64,000 bases of DNA from Dipteris shenzhenensis (Eukaryota; Polypodiophyta; Polypodiopsida; Gleicheniales): NCBI GenBank assembly GCA_047967505.1, contig CM106539.1, one strand, 5' to 3'. How positions within the stretch are numbered: position 1 is the stretch's first letter; each line of letters starts with the position of its first letter. Both the position numbers and the translations under genes were made by a program. This document shows positions 9,500 to 22,100 of this stretch, piece after piece. The notes below the pieces were generated by a model. It worked only from the letters and a program-made list of their open reading frames with translations, searched no databases and was not told where the DNA came from.

Positions 9500-11632
9500 T
9501 GTGAAGAGTTTGTATACATTAACATGAGTCCAAAAGAGGAACACACACTCCTACTAAAGAGAAGGTCACAACTTGAGAAGCTCGACCCAGACAGCAACCA
9601 AATTTTCTTTGACGACATAACCACAAAGTACAAAAGAAGGCCACTTCATTCAATAAGCATTTGCTTGGCCGAGTACACATCCACATTCAACACATGTAAG
9701 GAGCAAAGGCAAAAGTGGAAAAGTGAAAAGGTGATACGCTTCAACAATTACAACAAATCAAAAGACCGTGAGAACTACTATAGGGAGATGTGCATACTGT
9801 ACATGCCTTTCCACAACGATGAACCGACTTTGAAGAATGCCAACAAAACATGGCGCGACGTATGCATTGTGAACAAGGATGACATTGACAATAATAAAAC
9901 ACAATTCAATAAAGCTAACATATCCCAGCATCAACATCGCCCACAAAGCAGCGCATCATCAGAGATCAACATTTCCCCTACAAAGCGAGAGGAATATGAC
10001 ATTGTGATGGACATGGCGCATAAAAGAGATTGCACAATCAGGCTGCAACAGACAATGAAATCCCACGAGTTTATGCCAAACTAGAGTACCGCAAGCAATA
10101 TAGAGAACTTAACAATGAACAACGATGCATAGTTGATGACATCATGGACAAGAAAAGAAGAAATAAAGAAGAAAAGATTAGACTAATCCTAGCAGGGAAT
10201 GTAGGTATAGGGAAGACATTCACGTTGTTGCTATTGGTCCAAGCACTTTTGAGACACTACACACATAGACAAACATCTGATAGTACCAAAGTAAGGGCAC
10301 TGCTACTTACCTACACAGGAAGAGCGGCCTTTCACATTGGAGGGTACACGATACACTCAGCCCTACATCTGCCATTGCTAACCGCAACATACACTGCGCT
10401 AGGGACAGATAAAGTATAGGAACTCTCAACTCAATTCAACATGCGAGAACTGATTGTGATTGATGAAATATCGCTCGTTGGACAAAACACCATTGTAGCA
10501 GTCAATATGCGAATGCATGAGATAAAGCATAACCACTTGGAGCCTTTCAGCGGAGTCGAGGTCATCCTATGTGGGGACATATTTCAAGCAAGCCCTACAA
10601 AAGACAATTGGGTATTCTCACATAGGTGCCAAGAAATATTAGCTAGACAATACAAAGTACTTGACTCTTCTAAACAAAATTAGAGTAGGTGTATAGTCAC
10701 AAGATGACTTGAACATTCTTAACAAAACTTGCGTTTATCCTCCACCACCTATGGAAATAATACCACATCTATTTTACACAAATGCACTCAAAGACAAACA
10801 CAACAATGACATCTTCGACTCACTGCCTGGAGAACCACACACACTGTGCATAAGGGACAAAAGACACAGTCACTGCAACAAAAAAATCAAAATTCCAGAT
10901 GACCCCAAGTGCACAGGTGGGTTTCACAGGCATCTAACAATGAAAGTGGGAATGATTGTGGAGATATGCTTTCCAAATTTGGACGTGGCAAATAGCTTAG
11001 TGAATGGTGATGATGGGATTTTCATGCACTCGGACACTAATCAATATCAACCAATAGTATGGATACTATTTAACAATAACAAGGTCGGAATAAAAAGAAG
11101 ATATAACAACAAAAAATTATTCCACAACGGCACACAAGAAACATGGACACCAATCTTCCAAACACATAGGGAATTTCAAGTGGGAAGAAACCACTTAAAC
11201 ACATTTACAAGAACACAATTCCCTATTCAACCTGCAGTGGCTAGAACTATACATCGAGCTCAGGGTTTAACAATGGATTCCCTTGCATTTGATCCAACAA
11301 ACATAAAGACACATGGCATAGTATACACAACACTATCAAGGATAAGGGACCCAAAAAATTTATTCCTTTTAAAAAATATTGAGAACAAACAGATCAAAGC
11401 AGATAAAATCATACTAGAGGAAACGAACAGATTGAGAATTGAATCTCCATGGATCATTCACACAACAATCAACAAAAAACATACGAACCACGAAATCATC
11501 ATACAGTCATTGAACACAGTAAAACTGATGGCACATAAAGAAGACATACTAGCATCAAATGCAATGATGGCATCCACAATGCTATGCTTGCAAGAAACTT
11601 ACACAAATAAACAAAACAACATGCAATTGTAA
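9500..11632 (+). pseudogene. Helentron/Helitron2-type Rep-Hel helicase, 5'-truncated
   Basis: The first block (9520-10080) matches the region between Rep and helicase in Helitron-like proteins (FDDITTKYKRRP, FNNYNKSKDRENYYREM). Helicase superfamily-1 PIF1-type motifs follow: 'LAGNVGIGKTFTLL' (Walker A, about 10190), 'LIVIDEISLVGQ' (Walker B, about 10455), 'VILCGDIFQASP' (motif III, about 10565), 'ARTIHRAQGLTMDS' (about 11240) and 'YTTLSRIRDPKNLFLL' (about 11325). Single stops or frame changes separate the blocks (10083, 10419, 10681). The Rep endonuclease half is absent; the sequence joins the CACTA end at about 9500. The P-loop glycines and lysine are intact, unlike the second Helentron at 37-44 kb. 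Confidence 0.75.
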
Positions 11633-12080
11633 GACCTTCAAGTGGTACACAAACACGATGGACTAGGCATTGCTACATACTACCAAAAAAATACCAAGCT
11701 GCTACAAACAAAATACATGCACAAACAAGGGGCACAATGTCTACTAACAATCTTTCAAAGTTAAAAAAATGAAAATTTCAACATACTCAACATTTATAAA
11801 TCGCCAGGAAGTTCGAACGCAACCCTACTAGAAATATTAGAAATAATGCTAAACAAAACAAATACCAAACAACTAGCATTTGCTCTAGGGGACTTCAATT
11901 AAGAAAATACAAATTTAACAAACTTACAAACCATCATGAACAAGTACAATATGAAACAAAAAATCCAAACCACAACAACAATATATGGCCCAACGCTCGA
12001 TCACATTTGAACAAACACGAAAAAACAAAAAATAAACTTCGAAACTCAATTTGCTTATTCTTGTATATTTTGATGTAGAT
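11560..12080 (+). pseudogene. EEP (exonuclease-endonuclease-phosphatase) domain of the Helentron
   Basis: Directly after the helicase, in frame fragments, come 'MLCLQETYTNKQ' (QE motif, about 11580), 'NILNIYKSPGSSN' (about 11780), 'LAFALGDFN' (about 11885) and 'YGPTLDHI' (about 11990). This is the order of catalytic blocks in EEP endonucleases such as those of LINEs. Helentron-clade elements are known to carry such a domain after the helicase. In-frame stops at 11630, 11762, 11900 and 12008 show decay. Confidence 0.6.
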
Positions 12081-12530
12081 CACATATCATTTTCATGGTT
12101 TGACATGCGTATTGTCACAATTTTTACCATACATCATCATTCCATCTTATTCGCAATAATTCAAGACTCTATTTCATTCAAAACAACAGATGACAATTCC
12201 TAAAAAAGAAAAGGGCAGGCCTGATGAATTTAATTCATCCTTGTTTCAAAAAAATAATAATTAATTAACCCAAATAAACCGATTAATCCGAACATAAGTT
12301 AATTAACCTCTGGTCCAAAACAAGATAGGAATATAATAAAGTTGAGCGAGTATGTCCCCCCATTCATTGATATATGTATATATATAACATTGATAAATGT
12401 ATATATATATATATATATATATATGTACCTAAGTAACCATGTTAAGTTTAGAAAACATAACATAATGGTAGATGGGAAAGGCCAAAGGTACATGGAAAAA
12501 GACACCTAAGGTGTAACAAAATGAGGAGGG
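12080..12530. other. AT-rich stretch with TA microsatellite
   Basis: No gene seen. Contains a (TA)n run at about 12400-12424 and a 'cattgataaatgtatata' / 'cattgatatatgtatata' duplicated string just before it. Confidence 0.6.
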
Positions 12531-12715
12531 AAGGCTTTAGTAAAGGTGTTTCTGTTTAAGAAAGGGAAAATGATGTGGATTTTTTGCTATTTTGGTCCCC
12601 ACACTTAAAGAGGCCATTATTGGCTTGCCCAAAGAAGGGAAGGCTTTAGTAAAGGTGTTTCTGTTTAAGAAAGGGAAAATGATGTGGATTTTTTGCTATT
12701 TTGGTCCCCTTTTTT
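12531..12715 (+). repeat. Direct duplication, period 109 bp
   Basis: The 'aaggctttagtaaaggtg' segment through 'gctattttggtcccc' occurs at 12531-12601 and again at 12640-12709, almost identical. Confidence 0.75.
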
Positions 12716-12860
12716 TTCCCCTTTTCTCTCTACCCCCTTTCTCTCTCTCTTTCTCTCTTCTTCTTCTTCTTCTTCTTCTTCTTCTCTCAGCTTCCAGGGC
12801 AGGCCTTTTGAATGTATTCAACTTGTTTTTATATAGGGTCTTGAGGTCTGGGATTGTTGA
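12716..12860 (+). repeat. Dispersed repeat, copy 1, with CT/CTT microsatellite
   Basis: CT and CTT runs followed by 'cttccagggcaggccttttg' and 'aatgtattcaacttg'. The same series occurs at 50957-51045. Possibly a shared transposon end. Confidence 0.5.
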
Positions 12861-13101
12861 CCCCCCACTTTTGATAATATATATTTCCCTTTTCTTTAAC
12901 ATATATAATATATATATATATAAGAGGCCATTATTCTCTTTTGTAGAACCGAAAAAACATTAGTGTGGAAGTTGTTGGACTCCCTCTCTTTGGAAAGGAC
13001 ATGGCCTGGCCAGCCCCAACAGATTAAGAGGAGTGAAGGTTTAAGCTATACAAAAACATTGAAATTAAGTTTGCCCTTCAACTTCTATGGCTGCAGTGGC
13101 A

Positions 13102-14529
13102 TCACCCTCGGAAACCTAACCTGTCTAATGCAGCTTCCATCTGTGCCAGAACAGTCATTATATCATCAGGCTCTCGCCTTGCACTTCCTCCCCCTGCGGT
13201 GTTGTAGTCGTTGCTGTTGCTTGCAGGGGGCCTTCCTCTTATAATCGGCACATTTCGAATGATATTGCTTGAGTTGCTGCTGCCAGCTCTGGTCGTGTTA
13301 TTTGGTACGCTGCTTCTGCCAAAGCTTCCAAAGCCCATCCTGGACGGAGCTTCCTTCTTTCCCTCCCCCCGGATGTCAGCCCTGCAACATGGGCAGTGTG
13401 CATGGTTGCTCTTGACCCACGGAATTAGGCAGTTCGCATGAAATTTGTGATTACAAGGCAGTGACAGCAATTCATCCCTGGCCACGAATTTTTCCAAACA
13501 AACCGGGCATTCGTTTTGATCGGCTTCAGCTTTACCTTTGCCTCCCCGTGCAGGTTTGGGAGCGTACACCTCTTTGCGGCACTTGCTCAGAACTGCGTTC
13601 ACGTCAATGGGTTCCACATATTTGTCATCCAACTCCAGAGATCTAGAGACTAACGAGTCCCTCATTCGGGTGTCCATAGACCCTCCTCCAAACCGTTCGA
13701 AATCGTCGCCATCTTCTATCAGAAAACGCATAGAAGAGGCAAAGGGACCCGAATGCCTGCGAAAGGATGCGAAGAGGCCACTGTTAGCAAGGCTTGCCTT
13801 CTCAGAAAAAAATTGCAATCCAGTGCGTTACAGAATTTTCCCACCTGAATGTGACACGCATACCCGGAGTATCATCTAGCAGGTTAAGCATATCCATCAG
13901 TGATATTTGACGATTCTCCGCAATCTGCAACAGCAGAATGAACTGGATGATATGCCATAGAAATTTCCCCAAAAGACGAAAATCCTTTTCGGGATTGGGG
14001 TCAATTAAAATGCACAATGAAATAGAGTACGGTGTATCTTGTCTAAAAGCTTAATCATCACCCATATATGGAAGGGTAGGGATTAAATCCGCTACATGTC
14101 TCCGGCTTAAGAACAGGTGTGATCGGCATTCCGGGAGCTATTTTATTATCGGCTGTTCGCGGATGTCTCGCCAGCAGTCCGCCGACGAGACGGACATAGA
14201 AAATGAAAACACGATCTACGGAATTAAGAACCTAGGAGACCTACTCTGTGAGAGCCTACCATGTGTGCAATGCTCAGGTCTGCAATGGGCAGTTCTAACA
14301 GAAACACACTTTCTTCAAAAAGAAATCGGACGGCTGTGACGACCCCAGCTTTCAATACCAAGCAAACATTCCAGGCGCCAAACTCACTAGCATTCAAACC
14401 GCAGAGCATGAACGTGATCTGAAGAGCATGACAGAAACGAAGTAATTTCGAGTGGAAGGGAGGAAGTACTCGGGAGAGGAGGATGTGCCAAGGGCCGAGG
14501 CGGAGGAGATCGTTTGCACCAGAAGCCAT
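13102..14529 (-). CDS. RING-H2 type E3 ubiquitin ligase
   Basis: Host-like gene on the minus strand. Start ATG at 14529 sits in an excellent context (ccgccATGGC). The first exon encodes MASGANDLLRLGPWHILL and probably ends at CACATG|GTAGGC (about 14260). Exon 2 (about 13930-13845) encodes ENRQISLMDMLNLLDDTPGM and ends CAG|GTGGGA. Exon 3 starts at about 13756 after 'ctttcgcag' and runs to TGA at 13102, leaving an 88-nt intron with reading frame kept. The RING-H2 finger is in exon 3 (about 13520-13390): ECPVC, then LPCNHKFHANC, then CPCC, giving C2-H2-C4-type ligands C-C-C-H-H-C-C-C. The C-terminus is Ser/Asn/Gly-rich. Such proteins transfer ubiquitin from E2 to substrates; the substrate cannot be told. 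The exon 1/2 junction is my least certain call. No breaks seen, and it is the only intact-looking cellular gene in the window. Confidence 0.72.
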
Positions 14530-14559
14530 GGCGGGGGAGCACTGAAATAAGAGCCGGAT

Positions 14560-14700
14560 GGTGCAGTGGAGATGAAGGACGATCACGGGGAACCGAGGGA
14601 GGCAGACGAGACAGCAGGAGGAGAGAATAGCGTAAGGTTATATCCCCGCCTGCCCACAGCTTGTGCGTCCCGCCCTCCTTACAAATACGTTGTCCCCTCA
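14560..14700 (-). promoter_or_regulatory. Probable promoter/5' UTR of the RING-H2 gene
   Basis: Reading on the minus strand, a 'ggggatataacc' TATA-like element (about 14648-14636) lies about 110 bases before the ATG. A CT-rich 5' leader follows, ending 'gctcttatttcagtgctccc' just before the start. Position and spacing fit a plant core promoter, but the element is not a perfect TATAAA. Confidence 0.4.
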
Positions 14701-14773
14701 CCCCTTGTCTTTCACTCCCAAGAACAGCATCTTCCTCCCATGCTTGTCATGCGAGCTCACCCCTTTGTTCCAC

Positions 14774-14774
<1 letters not shown>

Positions 14775-14813
<39 letters not shown>

Positions 14814-14973
14814 TCCTATGTTCTTGGCGTGCTCGCTCGTGCTCGACGCTATGACATACTCCTCTGACCCTATGAGTTTGTGTGTGTTGATGTGGAATCA
14901 TAAATCATCATCAAATGAACGTGTGTGTATGTGTGTGTGTGTGAGTGAGAGAGAGAGAGCACCATGTGTAGTA

Positions 14974-15017
<44 letters not shown>

Positions 15018-15094
15018 TTTTTGTGTGTGTTGACGTGGGCTCATAGATCCTCATCAAGTGTGTGTGTGTGTGTGTATCAAGTGTGTGTGTGTGT

Positions 15095-15154
<60 letters not shown>

Positions 15155-15165
15155 CATGTGCACTC
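14775..15165. repeat. CT/GA and GT microsatellite block
   Basis: (CT)n at about 14777-14815, (GT)n and (GA)n blocks at 14922-15020, and a long (GA)n at about 15098-15152. A further (CT)n lies at 15380-15400. A 'gacgtgggctcatagatcctcatcaa' string resembles 'gatgtggaatcataaatcatcatcaa' upstream, so the GT-GA unit was duplicated. Confidence 0.8.
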
Positions 15166-15399
15166 GCAGAGCTCTCGCTCTCCTCTCTCTCTCTCTCTCT
15201 CTCAAAGTGCCAATAAAACAAGCATCTACTAAGACATTTATTTGTTCCATGGTAGAAGCAAAGTTTATTCCATGTACCTTGCACATTTAAGGGGAAAATA
15301 CGTATTAAACATAAAGCATCCAAACCTTAACGCTACAAATTTTATTCGATTTGGATTTGTATAAAAGCAATTTAATTCTCTCTCTCTCTCTCTCTCTCA

Positions 15400-16094
15400 T
15401 CATTCTCAATTTCTTTTTATTTTTGAATGCTTGGGACCCTCCTCCACCAAAGTTATTCTCCTTTCCATCACTCACATGACTTTCTACCTTATATGTGAAG
15501 CATCATCCTCTCTTTATTCTATTCTCCCCTTTTTTCCTTATGTAGTGGATTGAATTATGGCTATTCTGGATGTACATTCTAGCCTAAATGAATGAACACT
15601 CCAATCATATATTCCTTACAAATCACATGTGTTGAAAGAATTATTGAAAAAAGGTAAATGCATTTGGCATTTCCTATTTTTACCCATGATCTCTTTGATG
15701 TATTTGTTACGTCAGCCATAATCACAAAAGGACCCCAACTTGGTTATGGTGGCGAGGTGGGAAGCCAGAGGGCATGACAATGTTTGTTAACGTTGGTTAG
15801 AAGGCTAGGGTCTAGAGGGTATTCCTAGGCTTAGGCATTAATTGTAGGTGCATTTGGGGATGCCCTTTAGAGGGGTCTAATGAAGGGTCTAGAATGGACA
15901 CATGGCACAACATGAGAGATCCACATGGCAAACATTGGGCATGGGGGAGAATTCTAGAGAGGGCTGCAAAGGAGAAGGAGGTCTCCGGACAAGAGAGAGA
16001 TGAGGACTGACGAAAGGCATTTGGGAGGAGCTCTGGGAATTCGTGGCTAGGTGGATTGATATCTGGCAGCCCTCTTTGTATGCATTGTATCACA
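15400..16094 (+). mobile_element. Possible LTR (5' LTR or solo end) of a retrotransposon
   Basis: The stretch ends '...tgtatcaca' immediately before a primer-binding-site-like sequence at 16095. LTRs typically end in CA at this spot. I could not find the other LTR or a TG start with confidence, and the upstream limit is arbitrary. Confidence 0.3.
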
Positions 16095-16112
16095 TTGGTA
16101 TCAGAGCCTGTT
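16095..16112 (+). promoter_or_regulatory. LTR-retrotransposon primer binding site
   Basis: 'ttggtatcagagcctgtt' matches the TGGTATCAGAGC core complementary to the 3' end of plant initiator Met-tRNA, the usual primer of Ty1/copia and many Ty3 elements. Confidence 0.55.
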
Positions 16113-18040
16113 GTAGATTGTTCACTAAGAATTGGAGCAACAACTTGTAGCAACAATAGTAGATCGCGGCGCTGCTTGTTTCATGGCATTGTTTGGGCAA
16201 CGTTTCCCAAAGTTTGTAGCAACAGTAGATTGCAGCACTATTCCAACCACATCTCGAGCCATGAAGCAAGCATCGACATAATGTAGAGACAGTAAGCTTT
16301 TGAGAGCATAGCAGCACAAGATTAAAGCAGCTCTGCCTATATACCAATCTGTGAGGCCTTTCGGATTATCACCGATTTATTTTTTTGTGACTTTTTGAAT
16401 CTTTGGTTTAATAAAAACACAGCAAAGATTAACACTAACACAAAAGCTTTGAAATGGGGCTCCAAGATATGATCTGGCAGAGTAGGGGATATGGCAAAGT
16501 CTACCAAATGAGCCAAAATAGTTCGCCTACCTTCATAAGTCTTTAATTGCTACATGAATGAGTCTTGCTCCAACCAGGAGAAAAGTTTGAATCGACAACT
16601 GTTAAGACAAAGAGGAGGACAAAGAGAACAACTTTGTGATGGTACGAGCTATACCTTCATAAAAGAAGAGCATAGAGATAAAGAGGACAAACGCAAAATA
16701 AGGAGTTGAAGAAAAAAGAGAGCAACAAGGGGCACAGCCCCGTGCCGATAGCACTGCCCCAGACTGCCCCTAGAGGAAAGAGTAGAACCAAAATTTGAAT
16801 AAAATTTTTAAGACTGCCTCCTTTTTTTGCAAGAATTTTTTTGTGTTGGAAATTTAAATTAAATAAAGGGAAAAGGGGAATTTATAACTCTCAAAGAGGA
16901 GCTTGAGGAAAGGCAAAAGTTATGTGGTCAAGGAGCTTTGAAAACGTCATACGAACGTGCTTGATTGTGCTAGTATAGAGAGACAAATCTTGTAGATTAC
17001 ATTATGTGATCATTTAATGTGGCTAAGAACTTTGATGTTCCCAAAGAAGCCGATCATGATGGTTTGTGAATAGATTCAAGATTCGAACTTGCGATTTTGT
17101 TGCTGTGCTGATATCATTAATTTCATTATCGACATCACTTGTCAACAAGTTAAAAGAAAGTAGGTCTGAGTATAGCAATAATTCAGTTTTTTGTACCTCT
17201 AAAGAGAGAGAACGCATACCTATTACTAATCTTGTGGTCGAATCTTATTGTCTTGCGATGTTTTGGGAAGTGATGATTTTGTGATTGCTTTAATGGAAGA
17301 AATTTACCTGTCTTTCAATTAGTGGCTTTATCTGCTTAGGTCACTGGCTCTTTTTATTGGAAGAGGTTGACTTGTTTCCTATAAAACATAGCAAGACTTT
17401 TTTAGTGTCATTGGAACTTCGCTAGTGAAAAGAACTGCTTGTGTAGTAAAGGTAGCTATAGTTTAAGATAAGTAAGGATGTAAAAGAAAAGGAAACAGTC
17501 TAAGTAAGCATTGATGCAAATTACTTATGAGCATACTTGAAGGGATTGATTGTGCACAATTGTCGATGTATTTAGTATTAATAGCAAGCGAGCAATTTAG
17601 CGATCATGTTAATCGCGGAATATGAATCTAGAATTCTAGCTCTCTGGTTATCTCATATTCAAGTTTCAATTTTCCAAGTATGAAGTTTTTAAGTGTCAAG
17701 TTTATTGTGCTATTTCAAGTGAAGGAGTATATGATAGTGTTTTGTAAGATAGCATAACTACATCATGATCTGACCAGTGGATTAGTTATTGATTCTGATA
17801 GCGACACATTTGTCCATATCTGATCTAGGAGTGATTTGTAATCAGTTGTTGGTAAGTCGTTTGCTAGCACTAGATAATTTGCAGACATTAACGACTACAT
17901 CGTTCTCTATTCAACACCTATTTCATTAATTTTGGACTTTTTGTATTGTTTTTGGACGAAGCCCAAAAATCCTTCCCAAATGAAAACTTTACTTTATGAA
18001 AATATCCTTCCCAAATCAAAATTTTACTTTCTGAAAATAT
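16113..18040. other. Retrotransposon-derived or unassigned, no gene
   Basis: Sequence after the primer site has no continuous frame resembling gag or pol. I see only AT-rich, stop-dense sequence with short A-rich runs. It may be the internal part of a non-autonomous or decayed LTR element. Confidence 0.35.
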
Positions 18041-18400
18041 TCTTCCCAAATCAAAAGTTCACTTTGTGGCACTATCATATTCACATAAAAATAATGTTTT
18101 TTCAATCTATACTTTTGCACCAACATGCAAGAATTTGAAATAATCCTATATTAGAAATTCTAGCTATATCTAAATTATTTGTTAATTTAATTATTTTTAA
18201 TATTTTTCCTTGACGTTTTTCCTTCCCAAATCAAAAGTTCACTTTGTGGCACTATCATATTCACATAAAAATATTGTTTTTTCAATCTATACTTTTGCAC
18301 CAACATGCAAGAATTTGAAATAATCCTATATTAGAAATTCTAGCTATATCTAAGTTATTTGTTAATTTAATTATTTTTAATATTTTTCCTTGACGTTTTT
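18041..18400 (+). repeat. Tandem duplication, period 180 bp
   Basis: Two nearly identical copies (18041-18220 and 18221-18400) start at 'ccttcccaaatcaaaagttc' and end 'cttgacgttttt'. The 'cttcccaaatcaaaa' core also occurs at 17970 and 18005, so a shorter repeat seeded the array. Confidence 0.85.
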
Positions 18401-18709
18401 CGTTGACGTGATAAATTTATAAATCCATGAAAGGAGACTTAAATATTTCATGAAAATAACATTGTCACTCGGCAATATGCACAAAATTTAGCAAAACTTT
18501 TAATAAATAGAAAGAAGACATGATGCCATAAGACCCAAGTTTTGTATTGAACCAAAGAGGTATAATAGCAATTATAGCTATTATTATATGATTACATTGA
18601 GAGACATTGCTCTTAGCTAGAGTCTTTATATCCAAAATGATATAGATTGAACATATGTTTACAATTTAAATTTTTACTCTTAAAGAGCCTCAATTCGTGC
18701 CATCTGCAT

Positions 18710-19085
18710 AATTTGACTCCCCATTGTCTTATTGCTCAATGTCACGACAGTCCCTTGCCAGGTGCCATCTGCATAATTTGACTCCCACTTGTCTTGCCAA
18801 GCCTTGCCCCTTGGGTGCATTGACTCCCCATTGTCTTATTGCTCAATGCGATAGTCCCTTGCCAGGTGCCATCTGCATTAACTCCCTATTGTCTTGCCAA
18901 GCCTTGACCCTTGACATCCAGTGCAAAATACAGGTGCCATCTGCATTAACTCCCACAAGTTATCTTGCCAAGCCTTGCCCCTTGGGTGCATTGACTCCCC
19001 ATTGTCTTATTGCTCAATGTGATAGTCCCTTGCCAGGTGCCATCTGCATTAACTCCCTATTGTCTTGGCAGTGCATATTTTGACT
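18710..19085 (+). repeat. Minisatellite of 'tgccatctgcat-ttgactccc' units
   Basis: About five irregular repeats combining 'ttgccaggtgccatctgcat', 'ttgtcttgccaagccttg' and 'ttgactccccattgtcttat'. Lies just downstream of the DUF7869-like gene (3' side). Confidence 0.75.
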
Positions 19086-19187
19086 CTCATTTGACATAGG
19101 AGGTGATGACTCTGATTATAATTTTCTTGGATTGGCTCCTTGCCTAGTACCCAAATAAAATCCTTCAATGGACTTCAATACAAAGCT

Positions 19188-22100
19188 TTAATCATGGACA
19201 TTCTTCATTTGCGTTGTCTCTACTTCCTCCATGGCGAGCATCCTTAAAAATTCGTGTATATGCAAAATAGTTTGCTGTGGTATTTTTATTTTTCCTTCTA
19301 CCTCATATCCCATGTGCTTCTTTGATTTCTTTGCCCTTGAATGCCAAGACACTATGATTGTCTCCGTCGAAACTTGAGAGACCGCTTCATCATTTGGGAC
19401 CCACTCCTTCATTATACAATTAGTATATAATGTGTTGTTATCCATATTCTCCTTCCTGCCCTTTGGCTCATACCATACCGTTGTAAATGTTGTAGCTCTC
19501 CCTTGGTCATCTCTTTGCACATCAACTACTTTTGCAACCAAAACTTCACATTCTCATATTCATCATCCGATGGCCGAACCACAACAAAACAATCGACCTC
19601 TATATCTACTTGTGGCATAAACTCTCTCTTCTTCAGTCCACAATATGGACGTGGGAGTAATGATACAAATTCATTTTCAAAGACTGGAGCTGGGCGCAAA
19701 TCGTTATGAACATTTGGCCAAAACATATTGCATTCTTCCTTGACATCCTTTGAGCCTCGCATTCTCTCAAGGTCCTTTATTAAATTTCGTGTCTTGTTAA
19801 TTACAGTGGTAGTGTGTTCTCTCCAAGTAGGCTTCGAATCAGGATATCTCCGGAGCATTTCCTCTTTGTATGTAATAAATGCTTTTAATCCATCTATTTC
19901 ACAATTAGACCTCTCATTAAATTCTTGTATAGGAGCCCATGTTGGATACCTTTCCTTGCTGGGAATTGAAGTTAAGAGACTGTAAGGTTCTTCAGGTTCC
20001 CATTTTGTATCATGAGAATACTGTTGCCATTGCATTACGGGTTTTTCATCTTTAAAAAAAAAACGAAAGTAGTGTGGATTGGTATGACCTGTCAATGCAT
20101 CACCACCCATTTGTATGAAAGGTAGAATGAAGCTCTTCCAATCATATATTCTTTCGAGCCTCTCACATACTGTACTTTCCTTACGACCACCAACTTGCCT
20201 GCCACATCTTCTTACCAAGTCATCTATTGTCTCCACATCCTTGCATTTAAGCTCCCTTGAGACTGTGCTAAAAACCTGATCGATATCCTCATGTGTATGC
20301 CCAACATACAAAAATCCACATTCGACCTCATTGAAGATTCGATGAGCAACTAGCATGGAGCAGAATGCAAACATGAGTACATTCTTATTTTCTCGCCAGC
20401 AATTATCAGCTTGTATTCTCAAAGTCGGTGGCAGGCGACCTTTTTCTACATGTACATTGCGAATTGCCTTCATAATAGATGTTACAACTTGATTGCTATC
20501 ATGTAGATGCAAGGAATCAATCCATATATCTGCAAAGAACTTAATTCCATGCACTAACACTCCACATAGATTTGTCTTTAGAAAGTGCTTTCCTTGTAAT
20601 TTAGGTGGAGTGGCAACAAAACGAGGCAATGTTGTTGTATTCTGATCCATGCCATCTACAATAAGGCACATGTAGTCATCAGGATGCGAAATAGCTTGCT
20701 CCTTCCAAAATGCATATTTTTGTCTGGAATGTCGAATAAGGTCATGATGAGATTTTTGGTTTTTTTTGTATAATTCCCTTTGATTTGGACATGTTGCACT
20801 CTCAATCGCTTGCTTTAAATCATCACAGACATTGCACTTTGACATTTTTTGCCTCCTTGGGATTTTAACATATCCAAAGTTCTTCTTCCAAAGAGTATAC
20901 AAAGTATGAGAAGAAGCTACGGCATCCCCTCTTTGCCTTTGTTTTTCTGCAATAGAGTCAAATACTTCGAGCTTTGTCAAGCCCTTTGAAAGGTGCATTT
21001 CAGTGATCGCGTCACCGTTAGGGAGTTTGGTAGATATATGGGGTTGAGGTAAAGCATTTTCATGTATGAAGTCTTGCAAAATTGCTGCTGCCCTGACAGT
21101 TGAGATTCTTGATTTGGACCTTCCTCTATTACCGTGAATGCTAAATTTGTTGCCGCCCTTTGCCTTGGTGACTAAATCCCAATATGTACCATGGGATAAT
21201 CCAGTAATATTGCGATATGCCTTATTGCAAATCCTTTTTCCATTTACGAGAGGTTTCACCTTTTGTCTTGAACTTAGCCTTTTATTGCCATTCTAAAGAA
21301 AGCAAGAGAGACTTGTGAGAAGGTATTCATTTCTTTCGCTTCCTCTTCTTTGCCACACATGTCCTCTACATTCCCTGATGTCTGCAAGATCAATGAAGTG
21401 CATACATCTTCGCTTGCAACATAGATATCCCAATGCATTTAACATGTTCTCCTCCTCATTACTCTCTTCCTCTTTGGTTGCTTTTGTGGATCTGCCTGGA
21501 TTCGCTTTCTCTTCATGCATATGTATGACCATTTTCGTTCCTCGTGCATGTTGTTATCTGTATTTATGCACTTCTTCTCCTCACATTTGTTCGTAACCAA
21601 GCATCCATGATTGGTCGTTGCATCCTTGTCCATATCACAATCAAAGTTAAATATTGAATAATCCTCTGTTGATCTCATCCTCGTTTTTAACATACTCTTA
21701 GGACCATTCAATGAATTCAATATTCTACGAGAGTATTGAGAACCTTGAAACTCTTCCACTCCTGAGAGAACATCACTCATTGGGACATCTTGCATGGCTT
21801 TCACAAATCCACAACCTTGATTGACACCAGGTTTGTTAATATGCATGAACTCATCCACACTTGACAAGACATCGCTATTGAAACCTTTGCCCTTCTCACT
21901 GTGCAAGAATTCATCCACCCTAGATAAGGCTTCGCTTCTAAAATCATTTTGTTTCTCGGAACCAATGAACTCATCCACTCCAAATAAGATGTCACTTCTA
22001 TAATTGAGTATATTGAAATCATCCACATTTGAAGTGATAGAGCCTGGCACATGGGCACGCTTTTTAGGTCCTTTGATATTGTAGTATACGTTGTCTTTAT

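Larger units (their letters stand above)
945..9510. mobile_element. Composite CACTA element(s) in inverted duplication
   Basis: Two CACTA-derived arms lie head to head. Left arm 945-4442 is homologous, in reverse complement, to right arm 5325-9510. Matching landmarks are the outer 'ctttgtcttgttgt' ends (about 950 and 9497), TnpA-like genes, a leader exon with 'ctatccaag|gtaag' donor (about 3465 and 6304) and the Tnp2 first exons (3953 and 5808). The right arm is longer because it carries a MITE (9131-9375) and an extra block of roughly 450 bp around 6.65-7.13 kb. The middle, 4457-5325, exists once and holds the body of Tnp2. Homology stops abruptly at 4442 inside Tnp2, giving a truncation junction. 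Such structure could arise from two elements inserted in opposite orientation or from an aberrant transposition or inversion. Confidence 0.7.
5325..9510 (+). repeat. Right arm of large inverted repeat
   Basis: Homologue of 945-4442 in the opposite orientation. It contains two additions absent from the left arm: a 245-bp MITE and a pyrimidine-rich block with its flanking 'gattgcatgaatgatgg' repeats. The arms are clearly diverged at single bases, so the duplication is not recent. Confidence 0.75.

Noticed and set aside
12299-12505. Frame through TA microsatellite
   Set aside because: Tyr-Ile repeats from (TA)n; no support.
15812-16347. Overlapping short frames around the LTR-like region
   Set aside because: Different frames on both strands with no family resemblance; non-coding LTR sequence is more likely.
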